This document shows positions 24,339-33,754 of a stretch of 39,373 nt of DNA, in pieces. The DNA is taken from NCBI GenBank assembly GCA_016293005.1, contig JAEDFA010000009.1:1-39373 (forward strand), in the 5' to 3' direction. The stretch is from Treponema sp. (GTDB lineage: Bacteria; Spirochaetota; Spirochaetia; Treponematales; Treponemataceae). A program made the translations under genes and the position numbers. Each line of letters starts with the position of its first letter. The first letter of the stretch is position 1. The notes beneath the pieces are model-generated. The model saw nothing but the letters and a program-made list of their open reading frames with translations, was not told the DNA's origin and made no database searches.

Positions 24339-25623
24339 GCAAAACCTCACAAATATTCATTTTTAAAACATTTCTGCTTGCCCACCAGGAAGAAATTAAA
24401 GGTGTTAAAATTCCAAAAAGTCCGACTGAAAAAACTTCTGAAGGTTTTACAACAGCCGGAATTGATGCATAAATTTCAAAAGCATAATTTTTAGAAAGAA
24501 ACTGTGCCATCGAAGGCGAGAAAATCATGAAAATTAAATAATTAAAATAATATTCTGCATCTGCAAGAAAAATAAAAATTTTCCCGATATTTTTTGTAAT
24601 CAAAAGAGCAAGAATTATACCGATAAAAACTCCCTTTACACCGTTTAAAAATCCTTTTACGATGAAGACCATTTTTATTTCATTTTTCTTTGCGCCTAAA
24701 GACGACATAATAGAAATTTCTTTTGCGCGCTCAAAAACAAGCCTTCGCGTTCCGTTATAGATATTTATTCCAACCACGAGAAAAATCACCATTATGAGAA
24801 GAAAAATCATGTCTTTTTCGATTCTGAGTGTTGAAAAAAAACTTTTGTTAAAACTTTTCCATGAAAGGCATTTTAAATTGGGAAACTGCTTTTTTATATC
24901 TGAAATAATTTTTGCATCAGTATTGTAATTTTTTAATTTAAGAGCGTAAAAAGGTTTTGCATCTTTTCCGAAATATTTTTTTGCATCCTCAAGGCTTACA
25001 AATGCAAAACTCTGATTTATGTCAAGGTTTCTAGATTCAAAAATTCCTGTAACAGTAAAAATTCTGTCTTTTGAAATCAACGCAACATCCTTTGAAGAAC
25101 TTAGCGCAAGAAGATTCACTTTGCTTCCCACATACACGCCTAAAGATTCTGCAAGATTTAAACCTAAAACGATTTTATTTTCACCTGAAATGTCAAAATC
25201 GCCTGAATAAATTGAAATTTCTTTGTTAAACCCCGAATCTACATCAAGAATATCTGAAGGAACTGCCTTTATAATAGAAACTGACTGCTTTCCTTGAGGC
25301 GAAGAAATCAGACTCTGACTTTCATACATTTTTAAAGCGCTTTTAATTTCTTTTTTTGATTCTAAAAATTCTATAAAGGATTCTTCGTCTTCTGGTAAAA
25401 CTTCAGAAACACGAATATGGGATGAACTTATTTCAAGGAGAGAATTGATTGATGTTCCCTGAAAACCGTTCATTACGCTCAACACGGAGACTAAAGTCAT
25501 CACACCGAACGCAATTCCCAGAGAACTTAAAAAATTTGTAATGCCAGAACTTCCTTTTTTATCTACAGAAGAAAACCTTTTTGAAACAAAGAAAATCCAT
25601 TTTAAAGAGTTAAAACTATTCAT
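24328..25623 (-). CDS. LolC/LolE-type lipoprotein-releasing permease (first copy)
   Basis: 431-residue permease with the same layout as the second copy: a transmembrane segment near residue 30-50 after NFLSSLGIAFGVMTLVSVLS, a periplasmic domain of about 220 residues and three C-terminal segments. The motif VGINIYNGTRRLVFERAKEI followed by SIMSSLGAKKNEI is typical of LolE/LolC. The two permeases are clearly different in sequence, as in heterodimeric LolCE. The ATG overlaps the stop of the upstream secreted-protein gene by 8 bp, indicating translational coupling. Confidence 0.85.
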   Translation of the reverse strand: MNSFNSLKWIFFVSKRFSSVDKKGSSGITNFLSSLGIAFGVMTLVSVLSVMNGFQGTSINSLLEISSSHIRVSEVLPEDEESFIEFLESKKEIKSALKMYESQSLISSPQGKQSVSIIKAVPSDILDVDSGFNKEISIYSGDFDISGENKIVLGLNLAESLGVYVGSKVNLLALSSSKDVALISKDRIFTVTGIFESRNLDINQSFAFVSLEDAKKYFGKDAKPFYALKLKNYNTDAKIISDIKKQFPNLKCLSWKSFNKSFFSTLRIEKDMIFLLIMVIFLVVGINIYNGTRRLVFERAKEISIMSSLGAKKNEIKMVFIVKGFLNGVKGVFIGIILALLITKNIGKIFIFLADAEYYFNYLIFMIFSPSMAQFLSKNYAFEIYASIPAVVKPSEVFSVGLFGILTPLISSWWASRNVLKMNICEVLHEI

Positions 25624-26779
25624 AAACTTTGCGCCGGATTAAAATTCCGTTTTTATAGAACAAATCTTTTGTGCGTTTTCCATTTGAAACATAAGATTCA
25701 ACGGAAAAACCATCTTCAAAAAAAATAGATTCAATATAATTGACAGAATCTTTATATTCGACAGATTTTTTTAGGCTTCCGTTCTCGTAATAAAAATAAT
25801 CAGGAACGGAAATGTTTTTTTCGTAAGAAAAAACTTCTTTTTGAAGATTTTTCGTTGCATTTTTATATTTACCAGCACTTTCATAATTATATAAAATCGT
25901 CTTTTTTTCAACTAGACGAAAATCAAAATCATATAAATAAAAAATTTCTTCGTTCAAAATATATTTTTTTTCGTTTTCATCTTCATTTTCAAGACTTTCT
26001 TCCGCGTAGATTTTTTTCTCGCTCACTTTTCCATCTGAATTATAAATCAATACTGTTTTAGCCTTTCCTTCAAGAATTTCAATGGAATCAGGTTTTAAAT
26101 TATCTAAAGAATAATTATAAACTTCAGTTTTTATAATTGAAGAATTAATCAAATCACTTATATTCCAAATTTCTTTTTTTTCAAGACGAAATTTTTCGTC
26201 AAAATAGCACCTTACGGATTTTTTACCGTCAGAATTTGTTATGATGCGGCTTGAATTATTTTTCTGAAGTGAAAAAGTTTCGTCAGAAAAATTAAAATAT
26301 GAAAGATTGTCTTCAAGGTCTAAAACCGAAACGCTTTTTTCATCCTGAATATTTGTAACCGATTCAATAATCTGTAAATCGTTTTTTTCTTCTTCAAAAA
26401 TATTTATTTCACTTTTGTAATAGTCAAAATCTGAATCAGGCGGAATTGAAAAATTTTTTAAAAATTCAGAAATATTTTCAACCGGTAAGTCGATTTTATC
26501 TGCAAGAAGAGATTCAATTGTTCCCCGTTCCTTTTTATAAATCAAATCAAAATATGTAGAAGGTCCGTTTTCAAAATTCCATGAAATACGCATCAGAAGA
26601 TTAGTAAAATCAGAAGGAAGTTTTGAAATCGCCATAATTGTATTATCATCGGCTTCTTTTAAAATAGAAGAAACATTCACTTTAAAAAAAAGTTCTTTTA
26701 ATCCGTCTGAAAGACTTTGCGAAAAAGAGAAAAAATTAATGAAAATCAAAATCAAAGCGAAGAGATTTTTTTTATTCAA
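25616..26779 (-). CDS. Secreted protein with YwqK/MORN-like repeats
   Basis: 387 residues starting at TTG, needed to keep the signal peptide (KNLFALILIFINFFSFSQS); the next Met is near residue 49. No lipobox Cys is present, so it is probably a soluble periplasmic protein. The second half has repeated short strands of the form YNSDGKVSEKKIYAEE, YYENGSLKKSVEYKD and FYKNGILIRRKVYE, like the YwqK/MORN-type repeats of bacterial envelope proteins. No enzyme motif was seen. It is 2 bp after ftsY and overlaps lolE-like by 8 bp. A role in lipoprotein sorting is suggested by position only; no LolA-like fold was recognised. Confidence 0.65.
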   Translation of the reverse strand: MNKKNLFALILIFINFFSFSQSLSDGLKELFFKVNVSSILKEADDNTIMAISKLPSDFTNLLMRISWNFENGPSTYFDLIYKKERGTIESLLADKIDLPVENISEFLKNFSIPPDSDFDYYKSEINIFEEEKNDLQIIESVTNIQDEKSVSVLDLEDNLSYFNFSDETFSLQKNNSSRIITNSDGKKSVRCYFDEKFRLEKKEIWNISDLINSSIIKTEVYNYSLDNLKPDSIEILEGKAKTVLIYNSDGKVSEKKIYAEESLENEDENEKKYILNEEIFYLYDFDFRLVEKKTILYNYESAGKYKNATKNLQKEVFSYEKNISVPDYFYYENGSLKKSVEYKDSVNYIESIFFEDGFSVESYVSNGKRTKDLFYKNGILIRRKVYE

Positions 26780-26781
26780 TT

Positions 26782-27654
26782 TTACAAACCTAAAAATTCA
26801 TCTGCGTATTTTTCAGCGTCAAAAGGAGCAATGTTTTCATATTTTTCGCCGTCACATATAAACGCAACAGGAAGATTAAGTTCTTTTCCGATTGTAATTG
26901 CAATTCCGCCTTTTGCCGTAGAATCGTATTTTGTAAGAATTACCGCATCAACTCCAACTGCTTCATTAAAAACTTCTGCCTGTCTCAAAGCATTTTGCCC
27001 GGTTGTCGAATCTAAAACCAAAAGCCTTTTATAAAGTCCTTCTCCTGCTTTATCAAGGCAGACTTTATGAATTTTTTGAAGTTCGCGAACAAGGTTTTCT
27101 TTATTGTGAAGCCGTCCTGCAGTATCACTTATTACAAGACCAGAGCCTTTTGCCTTACATGCACTTGAAGCATCAAAAATTACCGCCGCAGGATCTGAAC
27201 CGTGCTGATGACTTACAACCCTGACTGAAATATTTTTTCCATGAATGTCAAGCTGTTCAATCGCTGCTGCCCGGAAAGTATCTGCACTTGCAAGAATGAT
27301 GTTTTCAATTCCTTTGTTTTTATAATATGAAGCAAGTTTTGCAACTGAAGTTGTTTTTCCTACACCATTTACGCCTAAAACCATCCAGATATTTACGCCG
27401 GAATCGCTTACTTCAAGATTATATGATTTTACATATTGAAGAATTATTTTTTTTAATTCCTGTAGAATGCCGTTTTCTGTTGTAATTTTATTTTTTTTAC
27501 AGACATCTTCAAGCAAATCAGAAATTTCAAAAGCCGTTTTTGCACCTACATCGCCTTCGATAAGTGTGTCTGTCAAATCTTCAAAAAATTCTTCATCAAT
27601 TTTTTTTGATGAAAAAAGACTTTTAAATTTTTCTGCAAAACTGTTTTTCCTCAT
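26782..27654 (-). CDS. ftsY: Signal recognition particle receptor FtsY
   Basis: 290-residue SRP-receptor GTPase, targeting ribosomes with nascent membrane proteins to the inner membrane. It has the four-helix N domain (about 1-90) and the G domain: G1 GVNGVGKTTSVAKLA, the DTFRAAAIEQL insertion-box region, G3 DTAGRLHN and G4 TKYDSTAKGG. The acidic A domain found in E. coli is absent, as in many bacteria. ATG at 27654 is preferred over an upstream TTG because GAGGG lies 5 nt before it. It belongs to the prfB-lol operon and is followed at 2 bp by the secreted-protein gene. Confidence 0.95.
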   Translation of the reverse strand: MRKNSFAEKFKSLFSSKKIDEEFFEDLTDTLIEGDVGAKTAFEISDLLEDVCKKNKITTENGILQELKKIILQYVKSYNLEVSDSGVNIWMVLGVNGVGKTTSVAKLASYYKNKGIENIILASADTFRAAAIEQLDIHGKNISVRVVSHQHGSDPAAVIFDASSACKAKGSGLVISDTAGRLHNKENLVRELQKIHKVCLDKAGEGLYKRLLVLDSTTGQNALRQAEVFNEAVGVDAVILTKYDSTAKGGIAITIGKELNLPVAFICDGEKYENIAPFDAEKYADEFLGL

Positions 27655-27699
27655 ATTTTCCCTCAATAAATGTTAATATTTAAAACCATTAAAACTTTT

Positions 27700-29445
27700 T
27701 TATTTCAAGGCTTTTTCACTTTCAATTTCAGAAGCTTCAGAACCTGATTCAATTTCTTCATCATCGTTTTTTATAAAATTTTCTTCTTCAGTTTTTTGAT
27801 TTTCTTCTTTTTGCTTAATTTTTTCAAGATTTTTTCTGTCTTTTTCTTCTAATTTTATTTTCTGTTTTTCTGAAAGAGGTTTTGCTTCAACAGGAAGAAC
27901 TGTATTTGCCGCAACAAGATAACGAATAAGTTCATATATAAAAAAACACCCCGAAGCGACAGCGATTCCTCCAGTAACATTTGAAGCAACCTGCCACTTG
28001 TTTCCGTCTGCGATATTTATTGCAGAACCGTTTTTTAATGCCATCGCATAAGAATTGTAGTTTCCGTAGCAGAAAAAATACGGCATAAGCGAAATCATAA
28101 AAACACTGTAAGAACCGTACATTTTTTTCCGGCGACTGTCGATATATTCGCTTCTATCAAAAGTTTTTACATCTGCTTTCAAAACCGCTGAATCAATCAG
28201 GGCTTTTTCTGGAATTACAAAATCCGCCGAAGTTCCGTCTGTATTTATAAAATGCCCCATTATATTTTTCCCGTTTATAGAAATTGCTGAATAAGGCTGT
28301 TCATAACTGATTTTTCCTGAAAAAAAGCCGTTTGTAAAAATATCGCCTTCATAAGGTTTTAAAAATCTGAGCGAAACTGAACCTTCTTGTATTTTTTGCA
28401 TCTGAACATTAATTGAGTATCTTGCATTTCCTTTAAAATGGTATGAAGCAGTTAAATCTTTATAACCGTCTAAAGAAAAATGCAGAGTATGAATTCCGCT
28501 TGAAAGAACTATATTTTCAAAAGATTTTGTATAAACTGCATCGTCAATTAAAATCCGCACATTATTTTTTATTTCTTCAGGTTCAACAGAAATGGAAACG
28601 GAAATCGGAATGCTGTCAGAAAGTTTTGGATTTATAATTGAAGAAATGTTCTGTGCAAGCGAATTTAAATCAGAAAAAGATGCAACATCAACAGCATGTC
28701 CTATGACCTTACCGCCCGGATAATTGTATAAAGTAACTGCTACAGACAGAAAATCTCCATAAGATGTAATTTTTCCAGTTATAAGACAATTTATATTTGC
28801 AGAAACAAGTTTATTTACAGTTTCGCTTATTGTGTAATCGGAATCTAAATCTGATTTTAAATCAGTGTAAAGTTTTTGCGGGTCAGACTGATAAATTGAA
28901 ATATCTTCGATAACAGGAGATTCATATTTTCCAAAAAAATTTTTAAAATAATTTGCCTTGTCGCCTTCTGAGATTTTTTGCTCTTCTGAAATTTTCTTTT
29001 CATATTCTTTTTTGACTTTTTCTACTTCTTTTAAATTTTGAGCGATTTTTTCTTCGATGTCTTTAATTTTTTTATCTGATTCTTTTAATTTTCGCTTTAA
29101 TTTTGACTTAGAATAATCATTTAAAAATATTACATCACGCGATTTTACTTCGTTTGAAAGCTGAAGAAAAAGCGAAATTCTTTCTTTTTGAAAATCATAG
29201 AGTTTTCTGTCTAAAATTTCCTGAGATGCAAGACGCCTTTGCACATTTTCGTTTAAAAATTCAAGAATCAGCGACGGAAGAACCACGGAGCACGATTTTA
29301 AAACCTCGTTATCTTTGTTATTTGCAAGAACAAAAGGTTCTGCGGCAACTATCCATTTTGAGGCTGCATAAACATTTTCAAAAGAGAACAAAAGCGTAAA
29401 ACACAGAATAATTTTTAAGGAAAATTTAAAGATTTTCGTCGTCAT
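27700..29445 (-). CDS. Exported PEGA-domain protein with charged C-terminus
   Basis: 581 residues. A signal peptide (KIFKFSLKIILCFTLLFSFE, then AASKW) leads to a coiled-coil segment (about 85-150, Lys/Glu-rich), a mixed alpha/beta domain (about 165-270) and a PEGA-like beta domain (ISVEPEEIKNNVRILIDDAV ... SSGIHTLHFSLDGYKDL, ~290-350). One or two hydrophobic segments occur near 470-520, then an acidic/Lys-rich tail. PEGA domains are common on bacterial cell surfaces and periplasmic proteins. ATG at 29445 is preferred to 29496: it has AAAGGA just upstream and gives a proper signal peptide. It overlaps prfB by 20 bp. The function is unknown. Confidence 0.7.
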   Translation of the reverse strand: MTTKIFKFSLKIILCFTLLFSFENVYAASKWIVAAEPFVLANNKDNEVLKSCSVVLPSLILEFLNENVQRRLASQEILDRKLYDFQKERISLFLQLSNEVKSRDVIFLNDYSKSKLKRKLKESDKKIKDIEEKIAQNLKEVEKVKKEYEKKISEEQKISEGDKANYFKNFFGKYESPVIEDISIYQSDPQKLYTDLKSDLDSDYTISETVNKLVSANINCLITGKITSYGDFLSVAVTLYNYPGGKVIGHAVDVASFSDLNSLAQNISSIINPKLSDSIPISVSISVEPEEIKNNVRILIDDAVYTKSFENIVLSSGIHTLHFSLDGYKDLTASYHFKGNARYSINVQMQKIQEGSVSLRFLKPYEGDIFTNGFFSGKISYEQPYSAISINGKNIMGHFINTDGTSADFVIPEKALIDSAVLKADVKTFDRSEYIDSRRKKMYGSYSVFMISLMPYFFCYGNYNSYAMALKNGSAINIADGNKWQVASNVTGGIAVASGCFFIYELIRYLVAANTVLPVEAKPLSEKQKIKLEEKDRKNLEKIKQKEENQKTEEENFIKNDDEEIESGSEASEIESEKALK

Positions 29446-30562
29446 CGTCCTTTGAATCCATCGCATTTCCTTTCCATTTTGCAACGAGATAAGCATTCAT
29501 AAAATCATCTAAATCTCCGTCCATTACAGCCTGAATATTACCCGATTCAAATTTTGTCCTGTGATCCTTTACCATTGTATAAGGTTGAAAAACATAAGAG
29601 CGAATCTGGCTTCCAAAGGAAATGTCTTTTTTTTCAGCGCCGAATTTTGAATTTTCCTCTTCTTTTTTTTGGCGGTAATATTCATAAAGTTTAGATTTAA
29701 GCATGCTCATACAACTTGCACGGTTCATAAGCTGACTGCGTTCAGACTGACAGGCAACAACAATACCTGTTGGAATATGTGTAAATCGAACGGCTGATTC
29801 AGTTTTATTTACATGCTGACCGCCTTTTCCGCCTGCGCGGTATGTGTCAATTCTTAAATCTTCAGGTTTTATTTCAACTTCGATTGAATCGTCTAAAACT
29901 GGAAAAACATAAACGCTTGCAAAAGATGTATGACGCCTTGCATTTGCATCAAAAGGACTGATTCTTACAAGACGGTGAATTCCAGCTTCGCATTTTAAAT
30001 AACCGTAAACATAATCTCCGTCAATCTGCATTGTAACAGATTTAATTCCGCCTTCCGCTTCAAGAACATCGACAATTTCAATTTTAAAACCGTGTCGTTC
30101 TGCCCATCTTGTGTACATTCTGCTTAACATATAAGCCCAGTCTTCAGCTTCTGTTCCGCCTGCTCCCGAATGAATCGTAATAAAGGCTGCAGAATCGTCA
30201 ACTTCACCTGAAAGAAGATTTAAAACATTTAATTTTTCAAATTCTTGTTTTAAATTTTCATACATTTCAATAAATTCATTTTCATCATCGGAAGAGGAAG
30301 ATTCTAGTGCAAGGTCGTACATCGCTTCTAAATCACTGTAATCTAAAAGAAGTTTCTTCCATGGCTCTATACGTTTTTTTAATTTACGGATTTCTGCCAT
30401 GATTTTTTCTGCTTTTTCATGATTATCCCAAAAACCAGGATTTTCTGTAATTTGTTCTTTTTCTTTTATTTTTTTTTCAACGGAATCTGTATCAAGTTTT
30501 TCGTAAACATTTGAAATTTCTGTTTTAAGTTCGTTTAATTGAAATTTATAATCTTCTATCAT
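29426..30562 (-). CDS. prfB: Peptide chain release factor 2
   Basis: 378-residue RF2, which ends translation at UAA and UGA. Domain 2 has the SPF codon-recognition tripeptide (RISPFDANARR near residue 205) and domain 3 the catalytic GGQ (AGGKGGQHVNKTESAVR near residue 250). The start at 30562 has AGGA 6-7 nt upstream and yields the usual N-terminus. Most bacterial prfB genes have a +1 programmed frameshift near codon 25 (CTT TGA). Here the frame is continuous with CTT GAT (30496-30491, codons 23-24). It heads a long minus-strand operon. Length and domains are normal. Confidence 0.95.
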   Translation of the reverse strand: MIEDYKFQLNELKTEISNVYEKLDTDSVEKKIKEKEQITENPGFWDNHEKAEKIMAEIRKLKKRIEPWKKLLLDYSDLEAMYDLALESSSSDDENEFIEMYENLKQEFEKLNVLNLLSGEVDDSAAFITIHSGAGGTEAEDWAYMLSRMYTRWAERHGFKIEIVDVLEAEGGIKSVTMQIDGDYVYGYLKCEAGIHRLVRISPFDANARRHTSFASVYVFPVLDDSIEVEIKPEDLRIDTYRAGGKGGQHVNKTESAVRFTHIPTGIVVACQSERSQLMNRASCMSMLKSKLYEYYRQKKEEENSKFGAEKKDISFGSQIRSYVFQPYTMVKDHRTKFESGNIQAVMDGDLDDFMNAYLVAKWKGNAMDSKDDDDENL

Positions 30563-30590
30563 AATTAATCCTGTGGTAATAATCCTTTTA

Positions 30591-30599
30591 AGTATACCA
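30591..30599 (-). promoter_or_regulatory. Extended -10 promoter of the prfB operon
   Basis: On the minus strand TGGTATACT (TG, one base, TATACT) lies 28 bp before the prfB start, leaving room for a leader with AGGA. No strong -35 was found. Confidence 0.5.
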
Positions 30600-30714
30600 T
30601 AAAAGAAGAACAATTTGAATACTTAAAATAAAACTGAACAAAAAAGATTTTCAAAGCGTCAAAAAGATTTAGCAAAAAAAAGTAGAATCATTATAAAATT
30701 CAAAACCAAAGTAT

Positions 30715-30743
30715 TTGACAATTAAAAGAATGCAAAATATTAT
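30715..30743 (+). promoter_or_regulatory. Consensus promoter 6 nt before an exported-protein gene
   Basis: TTGACA (30715-30720), a 17-bp spacer and TATTAT (30738-30743), then GAATAT and the ATG at 30750. The transcript is predicted to begin at or within the start codon; there is no ribosome-binding site. Confidence 0.65.
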
Positions 30744-30749
30744 GAATAT

Positions 30750-31649
30750 ATGAAGAAAAATTTTATTTCAATTCTTTTTATGCTTATTTTTCTGCCGGTT
30801 TTTTCTTTTGAACGACCAATAGTAAAAAACATCACCGCAATTCCGGGAAAAATAAATACAATCACAATTACATGGACATTACCAGAAGATGCTAATCCTC
30901 AAATCACAGAAATAAACATTTTCAGAACACTAAAACAGATTAAAAATTTTTCTCAGTTAAAAGACGAAAATCCGCTTGCATCTCTTCCGCCTGATTCTAC
31001 AGGTTATACAGATAAAGTCCCAAATTATCGTGATTATTTTTATACAGTCATCGCAAAAACAAAAAAATCACTTGAAACAACCATAATTCCATCAGAAAAT
31101 GCAACAGTAAGGCCCGTTCATATATCACTTCCCGACCCGGAACCTAAAAAAGACACCGGCAAAGAAAAAGTGCAAAAAAACTACCCGGACGGAACTTTAC
31201 GCGAAAAACCACTTCCATACCTTGACATTCTTGAAGCAAAAAATGAAGTCAAAATAGAAATGAGCCTTCAGGCAAAATCTGTTGCAGAAAACCTTGGAAG
31301 CGACAAAAACAAACTAAAAAACAAGAATTTTCAAAAGCCTTACATTTTTGAAGAAGATTTAATAAGCCCTGACGGTGGAGACGATTTTCTTCTTTTTGAA
31401 ATACTAAAAAATTCTTTTATCAGGCAAAATTATTCTGAAAGCCAGAAAGAACTTCTACGCCTTTCGGGAACGAAAATTTCAGAGGAAGTTTTAAACCGTG
31501 CAACATTCTACCTTGGAGAATCGTATTATTTTCAAGGAAACTATCAAAATGCCGTAAAAAACTTTTTAAAAGTTTACGAAGTATTCCCGGAACTTTCAAA
31601 AAAATGGATTACCTCATCGCTTGATTTGCTTGAAATCCCGGAATTTTAA
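30750..31649 (+). CDS. Exported protein with FN3-like and TPR-like parts
   Basis: 299 residues. A signal peptide (FISILFMLIFLPVFSF) precedes a fibronectin-III-like domain (about 22-125: TAIPGKINTITITWTLPED ... DYFYTVIAKTKKS). A charged proline-containing linker follows, and the last ~80 residues resemble one or two TPR units (LGESYYFQGNYQNAVKNFLK). No Cys lipobox. The architecture suggests a periplasmic or envelope scaffold protein. It lies alone between divergent prfB and the convergent TPR operon. The start is fixed by a consensus promoter 6 nt upstream. Function unknown. Confidence 0.7.
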   Translation: MKKNFISILFMLIFLPVFSFERPIVKNITAIPGKINTITITWTLPEDANPQITEINIFRTLKQIKNFSQLKDENPLASLPPDSTGYTDKVPNYRDYFYTVIAKTKKSLETTIIPSENATVRPVHISLPDPEPKKDTGKEKVQKNYPDGTLREKPLPYLDILEAKNEVKIEMSLQAKSVAENLGSDKNKLKNKNFQKPYIFEEDLISPDGGDDFLLFEILKNSFIRQNYSESQKELLRLSGTKISEEVLNRATFYLGESYYFQGNYQNAVKNFLKVYEVFPELSKKWITSSLDLLEIPEF

Positions 31650-31687
31650 TCATAAACAAAAAACAGAACTTTTTTTTAAGAATACTT

Positions 31688-33754
31688 TTAATAAATTCCG
31701 CGTATTAAATCAACAAATGACGGTGACTTATTAATCGGTAAATCGTTGTAATTTAAAGACTTTTTTAAACTTCCGTCTTTTTCTGAAACCGGAGCATTTT
31801 CATTTAAAAGAAGAGGAGTTTCCGTATCTTTCGGATTTGAAATCAAAACTACTTCATCTAAAATGTTCGTCTTATCGTACAAGCCATCGTATTCAAGAAT
31901 TCCTTCTGAAATTTCTTCTGAACACGATGTCAATGTAATTGTTCCAAGCCTGTCATAATCTTTATAAACAAGCGCTGAAGAATTACTTGAAACGGAAACA
32001 GAATCTTTTTTCACGACATCAAAGACAGAACCTTCATAAACATTATCAGTTTTTCCAAGGTCTACAAGCAAAGTGTTTCCGCTCCTGTTTAAAATTTTTC
32101 CGCGCACAGGAAGAAGAGCAAGAACGGCTTTGTGCATTCTTCTAAAAACACTTGAATACCTGTTGTTCCCCGTATTGTAGAAAGAAAAATCTTTTAATTT
32201 TGTTCCGGTTTTTCCTGCATACATACTTAAATTTAATGTTACATCGCGGAAACCTTCGTCCACATCTAAAACAAGGAAAAAATCACAGCCGCTTTTTCTT
32301 GCAGTTTTATACGCTTCAGCAAAATTTGAAATTTGGTTTACTTCCGTTGAAATATTTGTTTTTGACAGACCTGAAAAAACTTCTGATGCATATTTTGCAG
32401 CGACAAAATTATTTTCAACATGCATTGAATAAGAATTTGAATCTTTATAAAAAATTCCGATTTTGTATCTTGTCTTGTCTAAATAAAAAGGTTCGATTTT
32501 CCATTTTTTACTCAACGAATTTGAAAGAAGCGAAGTATAAGATTCAATTGAATCAGAAAGTTCACGAGAAATTTTATCTTTTTCCTGATTTTCGCTTATA
32601 AAGCGCAGCTGATTTAAATAAGATTCATTATAACCGTTTAACTTTAAAACTTGAGCAAACTGATAGCGCGCATCAAAATTAAACGGCTCAATTTTCAATG
32701 CCCTCTGATATTCAAAAGCAGTTCCAGGATAATCAAATCGTTTTGAGTATTCTAAAGCATTTTCCACATGATATTCAGACCAGAGAAAACGCCTTTCGTC
32801 TTCGATATCAACAAACGAATTTACAAGAATTTCTAAAGCGGCCCTCATAATTTCATCATCACCTGAAATTTCACAACCCTGCGACCAGGTGTTTATTGCG
32901 CTTTCAAAATCTGAAAGTTTATATTCTGCAAAACCTTTTAAATACCATGCAGTTTTTCGTGACCTGTCGTGTTCAATTCTATAGTCACAGATATTGATTA
33001 CTTCTTCGTACTGAGAAAGCCTGTATAAAATATTTGCAAGAAGTTCGTAAAATTTATCTTCAGCCGGATTTAATTCAAGAGAAAGACGAACTCTTTTTTC
33101 AGCATTTTTGTAATCACCTTGCATAACATAAAGAATCGCCGAATAATAATAAACATCTGCATTTCCAGTGTAAAAATTCAGTGCCTTCTGAATGTATTCC
33201 TGCGCCTCTTTATATTTTCCCTGTTTTCCTAAAAGAAGAGCAAGACTCAGCAAAGCCTTTCTGTTTGAAATTTCGCGGAAAAGAGCATTTTCGTATTCTT
33301 TTTCAGCGGCAGTATACTTTCCGTTTAAAAGAAAAAGTTCAGCCCGCCCGAACCTTGCAGTCACATCGTTTGGGTATATTTTTAAAACTTCATCAAAAAT
33401 TTTTTCAGCTTCAAGAGTTTTTCCAAGCGAAATATAAGTCATTCCGCGAAGATTTAAAATTTTAGAATCTGACGGAAAATATTTTTCTGCGTTTTCAAGA
33501 TAAGAAAGAGTAAGGGCAAACTCATCAAGTTGATATGAACATTCTGCAAGCAAAAACCACGCCTTCTGGTAATCAGGATTTTTTGTAACAGTTTCAAGAA
33601 GATACTGATATGCCGAATACCAGTTTTCCTCTTCAATTTCTTTTTCTGCAAGAACAAAATAATCAGAAGCCGACTTTGAAGAATCTTCTGCAGCTAAAGA
33701 AAAAGAAAATAAAATTAAAATAAAAAAACTAAGAAATTTATTCTTTTTTATCAT
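31688..33754 (-). CDS. Exported TPR protein with FlgT-C-like end
   Basis: 688 residues. Signal peptide (FLSFFILILFSFSLAAE) then about ten TPR units from ~30 to ~390 (for example LAECSYQLDEFALTLSYLEN, LRGMTYISLGKTLEAEKIFD, AILYVMQGDYKNAEKRVRLS). Residues ~420-690 form an alpha/beta region and a small beta domain: RGKILNRSGNTLLVDLGKTD followed by VYEGSVFDVVKK, which resembles the FlgT C-terminal/OB-like domain. It is probably periplasmic. ATG at 33754 is chosen over 33769 because GGAAG lies about 5 nt before it; it overlaps the CorC-like gene by 17 bp. It is the last gene of the phoH operon. Confidence 0.75.
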   Translation of the reverse strand: MIKKNKFLSFFILILFSFSLAAEDSSKSASDYFVLAEKEIEEENWYSAYQYLLETVTKNPDYQKAWFLLAECSYQLDEFALTLSYLENAEKYFPSDSKILNLRGMTYISLGKTLEAEKIFDEVLKIYPNDVTARFGRAELFLLNGKYTAAEKEYENALFREISNRKALLSLALLLGKQGKYKEAQEYIQKALNFYTGNADVYYYSAILYVMQGDYKNAEKRVRLSLELNPAEDKFYELLANILYRLSQYEEVINICDYRIEHDRSRKTAWYLKGFAEYKLSDFESAINTWSQGCEISGDDEIMRAALEILVNSFVDIEDERRFLWSEYHVENALEYSKRFDYPGTAFEYQRALKIEPFNFDARYQFAQVLKLNGYNESYLNQLRFISENQEKDKISRELSDSIESYTSLLSNSLSKKWKIEPFYLDKTRYKIGIFYKDSNSYSMHVENNFVAAKYASEVFSGLSKTNISTEVNQISNFAEAYKTARKSGCDFFLVLDVDEGFRDVTLNLSMYAGKTGTKLKDFSFYNTGNNRYSSVFRRMHKAVLALLPVRGKILNRSGNTLLVDLGKTDNVYEGSVFDVVKKDSVSVSSNSSALVYKDYDRLGTITLTSCSEEISEGILEYDGLYDKTNILDEVVLISNPKDTETPLLLNENAPVSEKDGSLKKSLNYNDLPINKSPSFVDLIRGIY

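Noticed and set aside
32152..32601. 149-codon plus-strand open frame opposite the TPR gene
   Set aside because: It is antisense to a well-supported TPR gene, is rich in Leu, Phe and Lys as expected from the complement of an AT-rich Glu/Ser-rich gene, and has no domain or ribosome-binding site.
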